This document shows, piece by piece, positions 43,698 to 51,153 of a stretch of DNA of 64,000 bases. The notes below the pieces were generated by a model that had not been told where the DNA came from, ran no database searches, and saw nothing but the letters and a program-made list of their open reading frames with translations. The translations under genes and the position numbers were made by a program. Numbering within the stretch: position 1 is the stretch's first letter; each line of letters opens with the position of its first letter. Source of the stretch: Fusibacillus kribbianus (GTDB taxonomy: Bacteria > Bacillota > Clostridia > Lachnospirales > Lachnospiraceae); NCBI RefSeq assembly GCF_030053595.1, contig NZ_JASGBQ010000005.1:1-64000 (forward strand), given 5' to 3'.

Positions 43698-43730
43698 ATA
43701 AAAGGGGCAGGAACCCATCGCACCTGCCCC
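43698..43730 (-). terminator. Hairpin between frr and uppS
   Basis: GGGGCAGG/CCTGCCCC (43704-43711 and 43723-43730) followed on the minus strand by TTTTATG. It should end part of the pyrH-frr transcripts; downstream genes may depend on read-through or a second promoter. Confidence 0.8.
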
Positions 43731-43747
43731 CTGCTATTCAAGTTTTT

Positions 43748-44302
43748 CTATACAGTCAGAATCTCTTTGGTCTTAATATCGATTTCCTTATCCACCTTGT
43801 CGATGAATTTATCGGTCATCTTCTGAATCTTCTCTTCCAGCTGCTTCTGATCGTCCTCGGACATCTCGCCTGCCTTCTGCTGTTTCTTGATCGTATCATT
43901 GGCATCGCGGCGGATATTGCGGATGGCAACCTTGGCATTGTCACCCTTCTTTTTCACATCCTTGGCCAGCTGTTTTCTGCGCTCCTCCGTCATCTCCGGA
44001 AAGATCAGACGGATCACACTGCCGTCATTGCTGGGATTGAGTCCCAGGTCAGAGGTCAGAATCGCCTTCTCAATGCTCTTGATCAGACTCTTCTCCCAGG
44101 GCTGAATAAGCAGCATCCTGGGCTCCGGCACGGACACGTTGGCCACCTGCTGAATTCCGCTGGGGACACCGTAATAATCTACTGTAAGCTGATCCAGCAC
44201 ATGGGGATTGGCACGGCCTGCACGAATGGTCGCATAATCACTGCGAAGAACGCTAATGGCCTTCTCCATCTTGTCCTCAAATACCTTTAACTTGTCATCC
44301 AT
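43748..44302 (-). CDS. frr: Ribosome recycling factor
   Basis: Splits post-termination ribosomes together with EF-G. 184 residues, the normal length, with family segments AISVLRSDYATIRAGRANPH, LLIQPWEKSLIKSIEKAI, and GSVIRLIFPEMTEERRKQL. GGGAGG precedes the ATG. It is cotranscribed with pyrH, 18 bases upstream. Confidence 0.98.
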   Translation of the reverse strand: MDDKLKVFEDKMEKAISVLRSDYATIRAGRANPHVLDQLTVDYYGVPSGIQQVANVSVPEPRMLLIQPWEKSLIKSIEKAILTSDLGLNPSNDGSVIRLIFPEMTEERRKQLAKDVKKKGDNAKVAIRNIRRDANDTIKKQQKAGEMSEDDQKQLEEKIQKMTDKFIDKVDKEIDIKTKEILTV

Positions 44303-44320
44303 ATCTCAGTTCCTCCCTTT

Positions 44321-45025
44321 CTACACCGTCACCATGGTACCGGTGATATTGCCCTTGAGGGCATTCGCAATACTGTCCTTCTCTCCCAGTCCGAATACCG
44401 CCATAGGCATATGATTTTCCATACACATGATCGATGCGGTGAGATCAACCACCGCCAGCTTCTTTTCTATAACCTCTTCAATGGAAACCGTATCGTATTT
44501 TTTTGCTTCCGGATTGCTTCTGGGGTCGCTGTCATAAACGCCGTCCACCGCCTTTGCCAGCAGGATCATATCCGCTTCCATCTCAATGGCCCGCAGCACG
44601 ATTCCCGTATCGGTGGAAAAATAGGGATGTCCCGTCCCTCCTGCAAAAAACACGACCTTTCCCTCTTTGAAACATTTATTTGCCTCATCCTTGGAAAAGA
44701 GCTTCGTCATGGTACCGCAGGCAAAGGGTGTAAAGATCTCCGTCTCCATTCCCTCGGATCGGAATATCTCCGATACATAGATACAATTCATCACTGTGGC
44801 AAGCATACCGATCTGATCTGCCTTGGGGCGGTCAATGGCATTGCTGGAACGTCCTCTCCAGAAATTTCCTCCGCCAATGACGATGCCGATCTGAACTCCC
44901 TCTGACGCAGAGGGCTTTACCTGCCTTGCAACAGCCTTCACCGTAGCCTCATCAAAGCCTTTTCCCTGAGGCCCTGCCAAAGCCTCGCCGCTGAGCTTCA
45001 GTAATACACGTCTCGCTTTATCCAT
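44321..45025 (-). CDS. pyrH: UMP kinase
   Basis: Phosphorylates UMP to UDP; the bacterial, hexameric type of the amino-acid-kinase fold. 234 residues: RVLLKLSGEAL near the start, IGIVIGGGNFWRG near 47, ADQIGMLATVMN near 70, FFAGGTGHPYFSTDT near 130, and the C-terminal VTV. It is the first gene of the pyrH-frr-uppS-cdsA-dxr-rseP-ispG-polC run and has its own promoter. Confidence 0.97.
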   Translation of the reverse strand: MDKARRVLLKLSGEALAGPQGKGFDEATVKAVARQVKPSASEGVQIGIVIGGGNFWRGRSSNAIDRPKADQIGMLATVMNCIYVSEIFRSEGMETEIFTPFACGTMTKLFSKDEANKCFKEGKVVFFAGGTGHPYFSTDTGIVLRAIEMEADMILLAKAVDGVYDSDPRSNPEAKKYDTVSIEEVIEKKLAVVDLTASIMCMENHMPMAVFGLGEKDSIANALKGNITGTMVTV

Positions 45026-45061
45026 GGTTTCCCTCGCTTATACTTATAAATTATCTTATAT

Positions 45062-45091
45062 AGTATACCACACTCCCCCCTCAGTGTACAA
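45062..45091 (-). promoter_or_regulatory. Promoter of pyrH operon
   Basis: On the minus strand TTGTAC (45091-45086), an 18-base spacer containing a G-run, and TATACT (45067-45062), about 35 bases before the pyrH ATG. Confidence 0.65.
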
Positions 45092-45133
45092 GTTATAAAT
45101 TCAGCAGTTTTACTGCAGACCGACATGAATTGA

Positions 45134-45186
45134 AAACAAAGAAGAGGGCCCCCCTCCAGTCATCATCTGACTTTTGGAATGCCCTC
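45134..45186 (-). terminator. Terminator after the zinc-ribbon gene
   Basis: GAGGGC/GCCCTC (45181-45186 with 45144-45149) with inner paired segments TCCA/TGGA and GTCA/TGAC, followed on the minus strand by TTCTTTGTTTTC. It separates the fucose-isomerase-like unit from pyrH. Confidence 0.8.
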
Positions 45187-45211
45187 AGCCTGTTATTTCT
45201 TATTTTTTCTG

Positions 45212-45373
45212 TTATTCCGCCTCATCGGCCTTGATCACATATCCGCAGTCGCATACAGCATCCTCGACTACCCGTCCCTTCACAACAAAAACCTCGATGT
45301 CTTTCCCGCAGACGGGGCAGGTTCTCTCTTCCGGAACCGGTGTCTTGTGCTGATCTTCACATCCGATTGCCAT
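45212..45373 (-). CDS. Small zinc-ribbon protein, 53 aa
   Basis: The start at 45373 (MAIGCEDQHKT) follows AGGAGG. The product has TCPVCGKD and CDCGYV, a C-x2-C / C-x-C arrangement suited to one zinc ion, and an acidic end. It is 43 bases after the fucose-isomerase-like gene, so it is likely cotranscribed with it. The family is not recognised and no function is known. Confidence 0.65.
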   Translation of the reverse strand: MAIGCEDQHKTPVPEERTCPVCGKDIEVFVVKGRVVEDAVCDCGYVIKADEAE

Positions 45374-45416
45374 GGCTCTCTTCCTCCTGTCGTTAATATT
45401 TCCCGCTTTCCGTATT

Positions 45417-46847
45417 TTATTCTCCGAGCACTTCCACATCAATATCCATCATCTTGCAGATGGTCTTAAGCTCCTCGATATGGTCACCGTAAACGGCATG
45501 GGCATGATTTGCATCGAAATTATCCAGGAATACATGATAATCAAAATGCAGCTTTGCAAAGTTGTGGGGCCATTCCTCATTGGTCAGCTTTTCTCTTTCC
45601 TTAGGCATGGAAACAAGCTCGGCCGTAAACATCACCATGCGGTATCTGCGTTTTCCGTTTTCATCCATGGAACGGCACAGTCTTGCAATGGTGCAGAGAC
45701 CGGGAGCGGTCTGGCAGTTTACATGGCATCCGCCTCCTGCATAGATATCCAGGCAGGGATACAGAGTCACATGCTTCAGATTCTCATCGGGATCGTCGCT
45801 CTTTGCTGCGTACCAGGTGGACTCAGAACCGCAGTTACAGAACTCCAGAACCTGATTTTCCTCATCCCAGTGACGAACATCCATAAATACAACAGGATCG
45901 TTGGTGAGAAGCTTCAGCATCTGCATGGTCATGGCTGCATCAGAATCAGCCTCGCAGGCGTAAACCATAGGCTCCTTGGGACCATCCCAGTCATAGGGAT
46001 CGTTCATGAACGCAGCCGCGATACATTCCGTACAATAATGGCAGCTCATGTCATAATGACATTTCACGCCTACAAAATCAAAATCATTTTCTTTCTGGAT
46101 CCGCTTGATCGCTTCATAATGACGGATCTGTGTCTTCAGCTTGTCGGGAGTCAGCTTGCGGCCGTCATATTTGATTTCCTTACACTTTTCAGTCAGCCAG
46201 TTGAATGCCTTTTCTACTTTCTCATCCGGTACTTCTTCAGCCAGACGGACGATCTCGCTCTCGTCACAATGCTCCACATCCACGCCGAATTTATCCTGCC
46301 AGTCCTGCATATCTACCGTAGCGCTGTACATACCCAGGGAACGACCGCCGATCAGGCCGTATTTCTGTCCGTTTAAGCTGTTCACCACATGGGCACATTT
46401 TGCAAAGGTAATAATTCTCTCCAGCACCTCAGGATCATTGAAGTCGCCATAGGCGCGGAAATGAGTAATTCCCTGCTGATTAAGAGCACCACCCGCTGCC
46501 AGCATAGCTACCATGCCCGGCCAGTCAGGGTTCAGCTGAGCTGCCAGAAGATAGGGGCCCTGTCCATATTTAGCGGCAACTGCTGAGAAATTCGGCCACG
46601 CAAAGACGCCATAGGAAAAAATTGTTCCGTCCACGCCCTTCGCCTTCAGCTTTTCCGCCTCCGCTCTTGCAGAAGCTACAGAGCTCACAAGATTATCTGC
46701 CACAACCACATCCACGCGGCCGTCCCTTAAAAGTGCCTCTTTGATAACATCCAGCTGATGCTGAACAATGTCCTTGCTTTTCTCATGAACGATGGGATCA
46801 CCATCGGACAGACCCATCAGACCTAAAAGAGGTTTTTTCACTGCCAT
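45417..46847 (-). CDS. L-fucose/L-arabinose isomerase family protein
   Basis: 476 residues of the FucI/AraA-like fold: an N-terminal Rossmann-like domain (GLMGLSDGDP, DGTIFSYGVFAWPNFSA), a middle domain (YGLIGGRSLGMYSATVDMQDW) and a C-terminal beta domain with possible metal ligands (HNFAKLHFDYHVFLDNFDANH). Family members isomerise aldoses and ketoses using Mn or a similar metal. No kinase or aldolase of fucose breakdown is adjacent, so the sugar is uncertain. A consensus promoter with a palindromic operator directly upstream suggests control by a repressor sensing the sugar. Confidence 0.8.
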   Translation of the reverse strand: MAVKKPLLGLMGLSDGDPIVHEKSKDIVQHQLDVIKEALLRDGRVDVVVADNLVSSVASARAEAEKLKAKGVDGTIFSYGVFAWPNFSAVAAKYGQGPYLLAAQLNPDWPGMVAMLAAGGALNQQGITHFRAYGDFNDPEVLERIITFAKCAHVVNSLNGQKYGLIGGRSLGMYSATVDMQDWQDKFGVDVEHCDESEIVRLAEEVPDEKVEKAFNWLTEKCKEIKYDGRKLTPDKLKTQIRHYEAIKRIQKENDFDFVGVKCHYDMSCHYCTECIAAAFMNDPYDWDGPKEPMVYACEADSDAAMTMQMLKLLTNDPVVFMDVRHWDEENQVLEFCNCGSESTWYAAKSDDPDENLKHVTLYPCLDIYAGGGCHVNCQTAPGLCTIARLCRSMDENGKRRYRMVMFTAELVSMPKEREKLTNEEWPHNFAKLHFDYHVFLDNFDANHAHAVYGDHIEELKTICKMMDIDVEVLGE

Positions 46848-46888
46848 AGAAATACCTTCCTTTCCATTAATTGTAATAACCGCCCTAT

Positions 46889-46910
46889 GTTATTTCATAT
46901 ATGAAATAAC
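46889..46910 (-). promoter_or_regulatory. Perfect palindromic operator
   Basis: A 22-base perfect palindrome centred at 46899/46900, core ATTTCATATATGAAAT. A partial copy (GTTTCATATG) follows at 46913-46922. It lies just downstream of the predicted transcription start, where a bound repressor would block transcription. Symmetry and length suit a GntR- or LacI-type dimer; no regulator gene is adjacent. Confidence 0.75.
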
Positions 46911-46927
46911 TTGTTTCATATGTTGTA

Positions 46928-46956
46928 ATTATATCATATTTTTTTTAAATTGACAA
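46928..46956 (-). promoter_or_regulatory. Promoter of the fucose-isomerase-like gene
   Basis: On the minus strand TTGTCA (46956-46951), an A/T-rich spacer of exactly 17 bases and a perfect TATAAT (46933-46928). The start would be near 46921, giving a leader of about 70 bases that begins with the palindromic operator. Confidence 0.8.
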
Positions 46957-47134
46957 TCATCTGAATACAATCTTCAGGATCGTAAATCAACTTATTTTGA
47001 GTAGAATTCCTCTGCATTTTCAACAAACAGGTGATTTCTGCCTGAACAGGCAATGAATGGTTTCCAAAGATCCGGCAAAAGGCAGGCTGAATTCTTTCGG
47101 CCTGCGCCTTCGCCATCAGATATGATTCGTTGTT

Positions 47135-48034
47135 TTATTTTGCTTCCGGTTTCATTTCTTTTGTAAATTGCTCTACCGAAGCTGCCCGGGCAGCCAGCTT
47201 ATGCCACCTTCGCAGGCAGTCCAGATCCCGCTCCGTTAGGATCCGCTCCTTCAGTTCCTCCGGAACTGTCCCGCAGTCTTCCAAAAGCTCCAGTACACTT
47301 TCCGCCTTTCCGAGGGCATGTCCTTCCTCTCTTCCTTCTGCCTTTCCTTCTGCCTTTCCTTCTGCGCGTTCTTCCCGCAAAAGCTCTTCCAGCCGCATAA
47401 ACTTCTCCTCCATTCTCCGGCTTCCCTTGATTCGACGTACAGATTCCTGGAGCTGTCTTACAAATGCATCTCCGTATTCCTCTGTACTTGCCGGCAGATC
47501 CGCTCCTGCATACTTTAAGAACTGTACCAGAGATTCCGGCGTTTCCTCCTCATTCTTCCCGCAGGTGCTCAAAAAAATACTGGTGCTTCCGTCATTCAGC
47601 ACCAGTTGATGATCCTCCTCACAGATGGGCTGAAACGTATAGCAATAGCGTCCTGAACCAAACGGGTCGAAATCACAGATAAAGATCACATATACGTCCG
47701 GCAGTTTTTCATACTCCTGACCGGATAACAAAGCTTCCATATCGATCTGACTGTGATAGTATCGGACACGCTTTCCGATCTCCGGCTTTGTCCTTAACTG
47801 CATCTCCACGTTGTATCGTTTTTCTTCATTATCTTTTGCATATACATCCAGCCGCACGCCCCGATTTTCCGGGTGGTACGCCATGGTTTTCTCCCGGATC
47901 ACTTCAATGCGCCCGATGGGGAAGCCCAGAACCAGCTCCAGAAAATCCCAGCAGTTCTTTTCCTCCGCCATCACTGTGCCAAACATAAAGTCATCCTTAA
48001 GCGTAAGCTCCTGAAGTGTTTTTCTTGTACTCAT
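47135..48034 (-). CDS. Rpn family recombination-promoting nuclease/putative transposase
   Basis: 299 residues of the PD-(D/E)XK Rpn family: KDDFMFGTVMAEEKNC at the start, RGVRLDVYAKD and YNVEMQLRT with the catalytic Asp and Glu near 60-75, then KRVRYYHSQIDMEAL. The second half has an EGKAEGKAEGREEGHALGKAE run, usual in this family. Family members cut DNA and raise recombination; several act in phage defence. The gene is solitary, without terminal repeats, so it does not look like a recent insertion. Confidence 0.88.
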   Translation of the reverse strand: MSTRKTLQELTLKDDFMFGTVMAEEKNCWDFLELVLGFPIGRIEVIREKTMAYHPENRGVRLDVYAKDNEEKRYNVEMQLRTKPEIGKRVRYYHSQIDMEALLSGQEYEKLPDVYVIFICDFDPFGSGRYCYTFQPICEEDHQLVLNDGSTSIFLSTCGKNEEETPESLVQFLKYAGADLPASTEEYGDAFVRQLQESVRRIKGSRRMEEKFMRLEELLREERAEGKAEGKAEGREEGHALGKAESVLELLEDCGTVPEELKERILTERDLDCLRRWHKLAARAASVEQFTKEMKPEAK

Positions 48035-48100
48035 GTTCCTCCGTTTCCGCAGAGGAATTCTATGAGGAGATTATAGCATATACAGAATCGTATTGCAAAC

Positions 48101-48150
48101 AGAAAGTCAGACATGCCATGAACGTTTTGCTCAGAATGACATGTCTGACT
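48101..48150 (-). terminator. Terminator after the GGGtGRT gene
   Basis: An 11-base perfect stem AGTCAGACATG/CATGTCTGACT (48105-48115 and 48140-48150) with a 24-base loop and TTTCTGTTTGC on the minus strand. Confidence 0.7.
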
Positions 48151-48176
48151 GTGACTTTACATAGTATGTTTAATCT

Positions 48177-49187
48177 TTAGAACTTGCCGGCCTTAGCAGC
48201 TTCTTCAATGGAAACAGCTACTGCAACAGTCATACCAACCATCGGGTTGTTACCTGCGCCGATCAGGCCCATCATTTCCACATGGGCAGGTACGGAAGAG
48301 GATCCTGCGAACTGTGCATCGGAATGCATACGTCCCAGAGTATCAGTCATACCATAGGAAGCAGGGCCTGCTGCCATGTTGTCGGGATGCAGGGTACGTC
48401 CGGTACCGCCGCCGGAAGCTACGGAGAAGTACTTCTTGCCTGCTTCCAGACGCTCTTTCTTGTAGGTACCTGCTACCGGATGCTGGAATCTGGTGGGATT
48501 GGTGGAGTTTCCGGTGATGGAAACGTCTACGTTCTCTTTCCACATGATGGCTACACCCTCGGGAACGCTGTTTGCGCCGTAGCAGTTAACCTTTGCACGA
48601 AGGCCCTCAGAATAGGATTTTCTGAATACCTCCTTCACCTCATTGGTGTAAGGATCATACTCGGTCTCCACATATGTGAAGCCGTTGATTCTGGAAATGA
48701 TCTGAGCAGCATCTTTTCCCAGACCGTTCAGGATAACACGGAGAGGCTTCTGGCGAACCTTGTTTGCCTTCTCTGCGATACCGATTGCGCCCTCTGCTGC
48801 TGCGAAGGACTCATGACCTGCCAGGAAGCAGAAGCACTCGGTCTCCTCTTCCAGGAGCATCTTGCCCAGATTACCATGGCCAAGACCTACCTTACGGGTA
48901 TCAGCTACAGAACCGGGGATACAGAAAGCCTGAAGACCTTCGCCGATGGCTGCAGCTGCATCAGCTGCCTTTTTGCAGCCCTTCTTGATGGCAATGGCAG
49001 CACCTACCGTGTATGCCCACTTTGCATTTTCGAAGCAGATGGGCTGAATGCCCTCTACCATCTTGTATACATCCAGACCGGCAGCCTTTGTTACCTCAGC
49101 AGCCTCCTCGATGGAGTTAATTCCATACTCCTTTAAAACAGCAAGAATCTGTTTCTCTCTTCTCTCATATGATTCAAATAAAGCCAT
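48177..49187 (-). CDS. GGGtGRT protein
   Basis: 336 residues; AGGAGG precedes the ATG. The naming motif is present in FSVASGGGTGRTLHPDNMA near residue 255. It is a conserved soluble protein of anaerobic Clostridia whose function is unknown. Other conserved parts: CFLAGHESFAAAEGAIGIAE near 123 and IGAGNNPMVGMTVAVAVS at the end. It is encoded 53 bases after an Fe-S scaffold-like gene, a pairing I recall as standard in related genomes, which hints at metal-cluster or redox biology. Confidence 0.85.
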   Translation of the reverse strand: MALFESYERREKQILAVLKEYGINSIEEAAEVTKAAGLDVYKMVEGIQPICFENAKWAYTVGAAIAIKKGCKKAADAAAAIGEGLQAFCIPGSVADTRKVGLGHGNLGKMLLEEETECFCFLAGHESFAAAEGAIGIAEKANKVRQKPLRVILNGLGKDAAQIISRINGFTYVETEYDPYTNEVKEVFRKSYSEGLRAKVNCYGANSVPEGVAIMWKENVDVSITGNSTNPTRFQHPVAGTYKKERLEAGKKYFSVASGGGTGRTLHPDNMAAGPASYGMTDTLGRMHSDAQFAGSSSVPAHVEMMGLIGAGNNPMVGMTVAVAVSIEEAAKAGKF

Positions 49188-49240
49188 TTTATACGATTCC
49201 TCCTAATCTATGTATGTTCGCATTTATAACCGGGCAGAAA

Positions 49241-49933
49241 TTACTCCTGTCTGGGATCGATGATCTTTACTGCATCAGCAACACGGCCATACTGACCCTT
49301 TGCCTTCTCCCATGCAGTGTTGGGGTCATCACCCTTCTTGATGAAGTCGGTCATCTTTCCGAGGCTTACGAACTGATAACCAATAATCTGATCATCTGCA
49401 TCCAGAGCGATTCCGGTCACATAGCCCTCTGCCATCTCCAGATAACGGGGACCCTTTTTCAGAGTACCATACATGGTACCAACCTGGGAACGAAGGCCCT
49501 TTCCAAGGTCCTCAAGACCAGCACCGATGGGAAGTCCGTCCTCAGAGAATGCACTCTGGGTTCTGCCGTAAACGATCTGAAGGAACAGTTCTCTCATGGC
49601 AGTATTGATAGCGTCACATACCAGGTCCGTGTTCAGAGCTTCCAGAACGGTTCTGCCGGGCAGGATCTCGGAAGCCATAGCTGCGGAATGGGTCATGCCG
49701 GAGCATCCGATGGTCTCAACGAGAGCTTCCTGGATGACACCCTCTTTTACATTCAGGGTCAGCTTGCAGGCGCCCTGCTGAGGAGCACACCAGCCTACAC
49801 CGTGAGTCAGACCGGAGATATCAGCGATATCCTTAGCCTGAACCCATTTTGCCTCCTCAGGAATAGGAGCAGCACCATGAGCCACGCCCTGGGCTACTGT
49901 ACACATCTTCTCTACTTCATGTGAATAAATCAT
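49241..49933 (-). CDS. Iron-sulfur cluster assembly scaffold-like protein (NifU/IscU-like)
   Basis: 230 residues; AAGGAG precedes the ATG. The IscU-like signature includes ETIGCSGMTHSAAMASEIL near residue 74 and HGVGWCAPQQGACKL near 45, supplying Cys residues for a transient cluster. It is longer than ordinary IscU and has an extra C-terminal half. It is cotranscribed with the GGGtGRT gene. No cysteine desulfurase lies next to it, so it may not serve general Fe-S assembly. Confidence 0.78.
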   Translation of the reverse strand: MIYSHEVEKMCTVAQGVAHGAAPIPEEAKWVQAKDIADISGLTHGVGWCAPQQGACKLTLNVKEGVIQEALVETIGCSGMTHSAAMASEILPGRTVLEALNTDLVCDAINTAMRELFLQIVYGRTQSAFSEDGLPIGAGLEDLGKGLRSQVGTMYGTLKKGPRYLEMAEGYVTGIALDADDQIIGYQFVSLGKMTDFIKKGDDPNTAWEKAKGQYGRVADAVKIIDPRQE

Positions 49934-50121
49934 GTTAAGACTCCTTTCAGAATATAAATATTCAATACATACTCTGTCTTATTTTCTCACAAAATGGCTG
50001 GTTCGTCCAGATGTTTTTTTTCTAAAAATTGCATAAAATATTAAGAATCTCTTCCACGCAAATATCAAATATGTTAAAATAAGAACAGGGATTTTTTACC
50101 GAAAGGATTGGAGAGGTAAAT

Positions 50122-51066
50122 ATGATAATTACAGTTACGATGAATCCGGCCATCGACAAAACTCTGGATGTTGAAAATTTTACAGGCGGTGCCATCCACC
50201 GCGTGACCAAGGTCATCCAGGATGCCGGAGGAAAAGGCATCAATGTATCCAAGACGGTTCATGCCCTGGGCGGCGAAACGATCGCCACCGGTTTCCTCGG
50301 CGGAAGCTCCGGCCGCATGATCGAAAATGCTCTGGACGACATGGAGATCCGCCATCAGTTCGTACATATTGACGGAGAAACAAGAACAAACGTGAAGGTA
50401 GTGGACGTGACAAAAAAAGGCTTTGTCACCGAATTCAATGAGCCCGGCCCCACAGTCACACTCAGGGATATTGACGAGCTTTCCAGGACTCTGGAAACGT
50501 ATGCCGGTCTTTCCTCCATCTATGTGTTTTCCGGCAGCGTGCCCGCCAGCATCGACAAGGAAATCTACGGTTATTTTACAAGAAAGCTGAAAAAACGTCA
50601 GGCTACAGTCCTGGTGGATGCCTCCGGCGAGCTCCTTACCGAAGCCATCAAGGCACGGCCTTATCTGATCAAGCCCAATGTCTACGAGCTCACCAGATAT
50701 TTTGGTCTGACGGAGGATGTAAACGAGGAAACCCTCATTGATCTGGGGAGGGAGCTCATAAACAAGGGAATCCATACCGTTGCCATTTCCCGCGGCCAGA
50801 AAGGAGCTCTGTTCCTGAATCACGAAAGTATTTACAAAACCGATGGCATTCAGGTTCAGGCCCACTCCACGGTCGGCTCCGGAGATGCCATGCTGGCAGC
50901 CCTGGCCTACGGTCTTGACTGCGACATTCCCTTTGGAGAATGCGCGAAGCTTTCCATCGCCACCTCAGCCGGTGCCTGCACGACACTGGGTACGAAACCG
51001 CCTGCCAAAGAGCTGGTGGAGGAGCTGGTCAAGGAAGTCCGCCTGACCATGGTTCCATTTGCTTAA
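50122..51066 (+). CDS. PfkB-family sugar-phosphate kinase (1-phosphofructokinase/tagatose-6-phosphate kinase type)
   Basis: 314 residues. The N-terminal TVTMNPAIDKTLDVENF, GGKGINVSKTVHALGG near 33, PNVYELTRYFG near 186 and the catalytic TVGSGDAMLAALAYG near 250 place it in the FruK/LacC branch of the PfkB family. It probably phosphorylates fructose 1-phosphate or a related sugar phosphate. No phosphotransferase genes flank it and it stands alone on the plus strand, so the substrate is not fixed. Confidence 0.87.
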   Translation: MIITVTMNPAIDKTLDVENFTGGAIHRVTKVIQDAGGKGINVSKTVHALGGETIATGFLGGSSGRMIENALDDMEIRHQFVHIDGETRTNVKVVDVTKKGFVTEFNEPGPTVTLRDIDELSRTLETYAGLSSIYVFSGSVPASIDKEIYGYFTRKLKKRQATVLVDASGELLTEAIKARPYLIKPNVYELTRYFGLTEDVNEETLIDLGRELINKGIHTVAISRGQKGALFLNHESIYKTDGIQVQAHSTVGSGDAMLAALAYGLDCDIPFGECAKLSIATSAGACTTLGTKPPAKELVEELVKEVRLTMVPFA

Positions 51067-51090
51067 ACACGATTTTGCTGAACCAAATTC

Positions 51091-51137
51091 GAAGGCTCCA
51101 GGCCTTACCTTCCGGTAAAGTCTGGAGCCTTCTTTTG
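51091..51137 (+). terminator. Terminator between the PfkB-family kinase and gpmI
   Basis: AAGGCTCCAG/CTGGAGCCTT-type stem with an inner CCTTACC/GGTAAAG helix and TTCTTTTG on the plus strand. It ends the kinase gene and faces the end of the convergent gpmI. Confidence 0.85.
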
Positions 51138-51153
51138 CAACGGCACACAGCCA

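Noticed and set aside
46934-47116. 60-residue minus-strand frame after the Rpn gene
   Set aside because: No ribosome binding site; its 3' end runs into the strong promoter of the fucose-isomerase-like gene. More likely leftover or random.
47135-48034. Rpn gene as an insertion sequence
   Set aside because: No terminal inverted repeats or target duplications; Rpn proteins are nucleases that are usually not inside classical insertion sequences.
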